From Planctomycetota bacterium (GTDB lineage: Bacteria; Planctomycetota; Brocadiia; SM23-32), in the NCBI GenBank assembly GCA_030604585.1, contig JAUVVP010000122.1, forward strand, positions 1 through 6,348: a DNA stretch of 6,348 bases. The letters run 5' to 3'. The notes below the pieces were generated by a model. It saw nothing but the letters and a program-made list of their open reading frames with translations, ran no database searches and was not told the DNA's origin. Made by a program: the position numbers and the translations under genes. Below, piece by piece: positions 5,293 to 6,348 of the stretch; the first letter of the stretch is position 1; each line of letters starts with the position of its first letter.

Positions 5293-6348
5293 TCGTTGAC
5301 GTGCACGTTCACGCGCTGCCGCACCGCGGCCAGGACGCGCTGCCCGAGGTCGCCCGCCAGGGCCGCATCAACGGCCTCTCGCTGGCGCTCGTCTCGATAG
5401 GCGGCTCGATCTCGCAGTACCCGGGCCAGGACGAGGTCCGCACGTGCAACGACGAGGCGCGCGACTTCACAGAGCGCTCGGCCGGCCTCTGCCGCTGGCT
5501 CGCCTACCTCAGCCCCCAGAACGCCAACTGGCGGGACGAACTCGAACGCTGCATCGAAGGCGGCGCCATCGGCGTCAAGCTCTGGACCGCCTTCAAAGAC
5601 GCCGATGGCAGCATGGACAACGCCGTCGAGCTGGTCCGCGAGGTCGGTGCGCGGGGCCTGCCGCTGCTGATCCACACCTTCCAGAAGTCCGCCGGCAACT
5701 TCCCGGGCGAGATCACCATCCCCGAGTTCGCCATGCTCGCCGAGGCCTGCCCCGACGCCCAGATGGTCGGCGCGCACGCGGGCGGCAACTGGCGACACAG
5801 CATCGGCGTCTTGCGCGACCGCGCGCCCAACGCGCACGTGGACGTCTCCGGCTACTACCCCGAGCGCGGCCTCGTCGAGGCGCTGGTGCGCGACATCGGC
5901 GCCGAGCGCGTGCTGTTCGGCAGCGACCTGGCCGGCCGCACCCTCGCCTCGCAGCTCGCCAAGGTCGTATTCGCCGACATCGCGGAAGAAGAGAAGGAAC
6001 TCATCCTCTGGAAGAACGCCGCGCGCCTCTTCAGCCTCGAGGGCATCCCGCCCGCCCCGTCCGCGCCGCTCAGGCCGGTCGAGGAACTGCCCGACTTCAA
6101 GACGGAGCACTTCTGCTTCTGCGGGCGCTGGCCGTTCTACGAAGGGCCCTGGGTCGAGCCGCCGGAGCTGGACGAACTGCTCGGCGAGGCGGGCATCGAA
6201 CTCGCCTACACGGGCGACTTCGACACGCTCTACCGCCAGGACCTGGAGTGGGCCAACAACCGGTTCCTCGCCGGCGTTCGGGGCACGAGGCGCATCGCGC
6301 CGCTGGCGACCGTGAACCCCTGCGCGCACAACTGGCGGAGCGTCATCC
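5289..6348 (+). CDS. Amidohydrolase-2 family protein with a second amidohydrolase-like domain (3' end off window)
   Basis: The ATG at 5289 overlaps the preceding stop (ATGA), with AGAGGGGTGA upstream as ribosome-binding site. The 353 visible residues contain a complete amidohydrolase-2 TIM barrel (1-250): DVHVH (4-8, H6 and H8 as metal ligands), GVKLW (95-99), LIHTF (127-131, H129), GAHAGG (161-166, H163), FGSD (210-213, D213) and the family end NAARLF (243-248). A proline-rich linker (252-273) follows. A second start-of-barrel begins at EHFCFCGRWPF (273-283), continuing through ELLGEAGIELA (296-306) and LATVNPCAHNW (339-349) to the window edge. At the place where relatives carry HxH, this second domain has phenylalanines, so it may not bind metal. 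Domain 1 probably hydrolyses or decarboxylates a small carboxylated or cyclic substrate. No stop or frameshift lies between the domains. Confidence 0.87.
   Translation, partial: MIVDVHVHALPHRGQDALPEVARQGRINGLSLALVSIGGSISQYPGQDEVRTCNDEARDFTERSAGLCRWLAYLSPQNANWRDELERCIEGGAIGVKLWTAFKDADGSMDNAVELVREVGARGLPLLIHTFQKSAGNFPGEITIPEFAMLAEACPDAQMVGAHAGGNWRHSIGVLRDRAPNAHVDVSGYYPERGLVEALVRDIGAERVLFGSDLAGRTLASQLAKVVFADIAEEEKELILWKNAARLFSLEGIPPAPSAPLRPVEELPDFKTEHFCFCGRWPFYEGPWVEPPELDELLGEAGIELAYTGDFDTLYRQDLEWANNRFLAGVRGTRRIAPLATVNPCAHNWRSVI

Noticed and set aside
5214..6329. Antisense open frame of 371 codons opposite the amidohydrolase
   Set aside because: The plus strand encodes an unmistakable amidohydrolase with metal ligands in order. 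The antisense translation is low-complexity and unrecognisable.
1..6348. tRNA, rRNA, CRISPR array, insertion sequence or corrinoid-protein gene
   Set aside because: No repeat-spacer pattern, transposase motif, tRNA-like fold or cobalamin-binding motif was seen on either strand by eye.

Overview
The window is a high-GC (by eye roughly two-thirds G+C) stretch of bacterial DNA with canonical AGGAGG-type ribosome-binding sites. It holds four complete protein genes and one running off the right edge. The families present are a DegT-type aminotransferase, two uroporphyrinogen-decarboxylase-like (URO-D) proteins, a glutamate-1-semialdehyde-aminomutase-like class III aminotransferase and an amidohydrolase. 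I associate this mix with catabolic loci of uncultured Planctomycetota, Armatimonadota, Lentisphaerota or Hydrogenedentota-like bacteria. That placement comes from memory of gene content and is weak.

Layout: 1-161 is non-coding and carries a long two-tier hairpin (11-62). 162-1409 (+) is a PLP-dependent DegT/DnrJ/EryC1/StrS aminotransferase. 1475-2632 (+) is a first URO-D-family protein, 65 bases downstream and probably co-transcribed. A 67-base convergent gap holds a hairpin followed by a T-rich stretch on the minus strand. 2700-3785 (-) is a second URO-D-family protein that probably starts at a GTG. 3786-4074 is a divergent regulatory region with two promoter-like elements that share an unusual common sequence. 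4075-5292 (+) is the class III aminotransferase. It overlaps by ATGA with 5289->6348 (+), a metal-dependent amidohydrolase whose reading frame continues into a second amidohydrolase-like domain lacking the metal-binding HxH pair.

How the genes may work together: an aminomutase-like gene beside two URO-D-like genes superficially resembles a heme locus, but neither URO-D protein carries the HemE N-terminal signature. I infer instead a small-molecule catabolic or modification cassette, with two PLP-dependent transaminations, hydrolysis or decarboxylation by the amidohydrolase, and URO-D-fold proteins of the methyltransferase-like branch. The substrate cannot be read from the sequence. The most distinctive observations are the shared element TTGCA-N2-AGCAC...CATACAA in both divergent promoters, with a partial third copy upstream of the first gene, and the amidohydrolase-pseudoamidohydrolase fusion.
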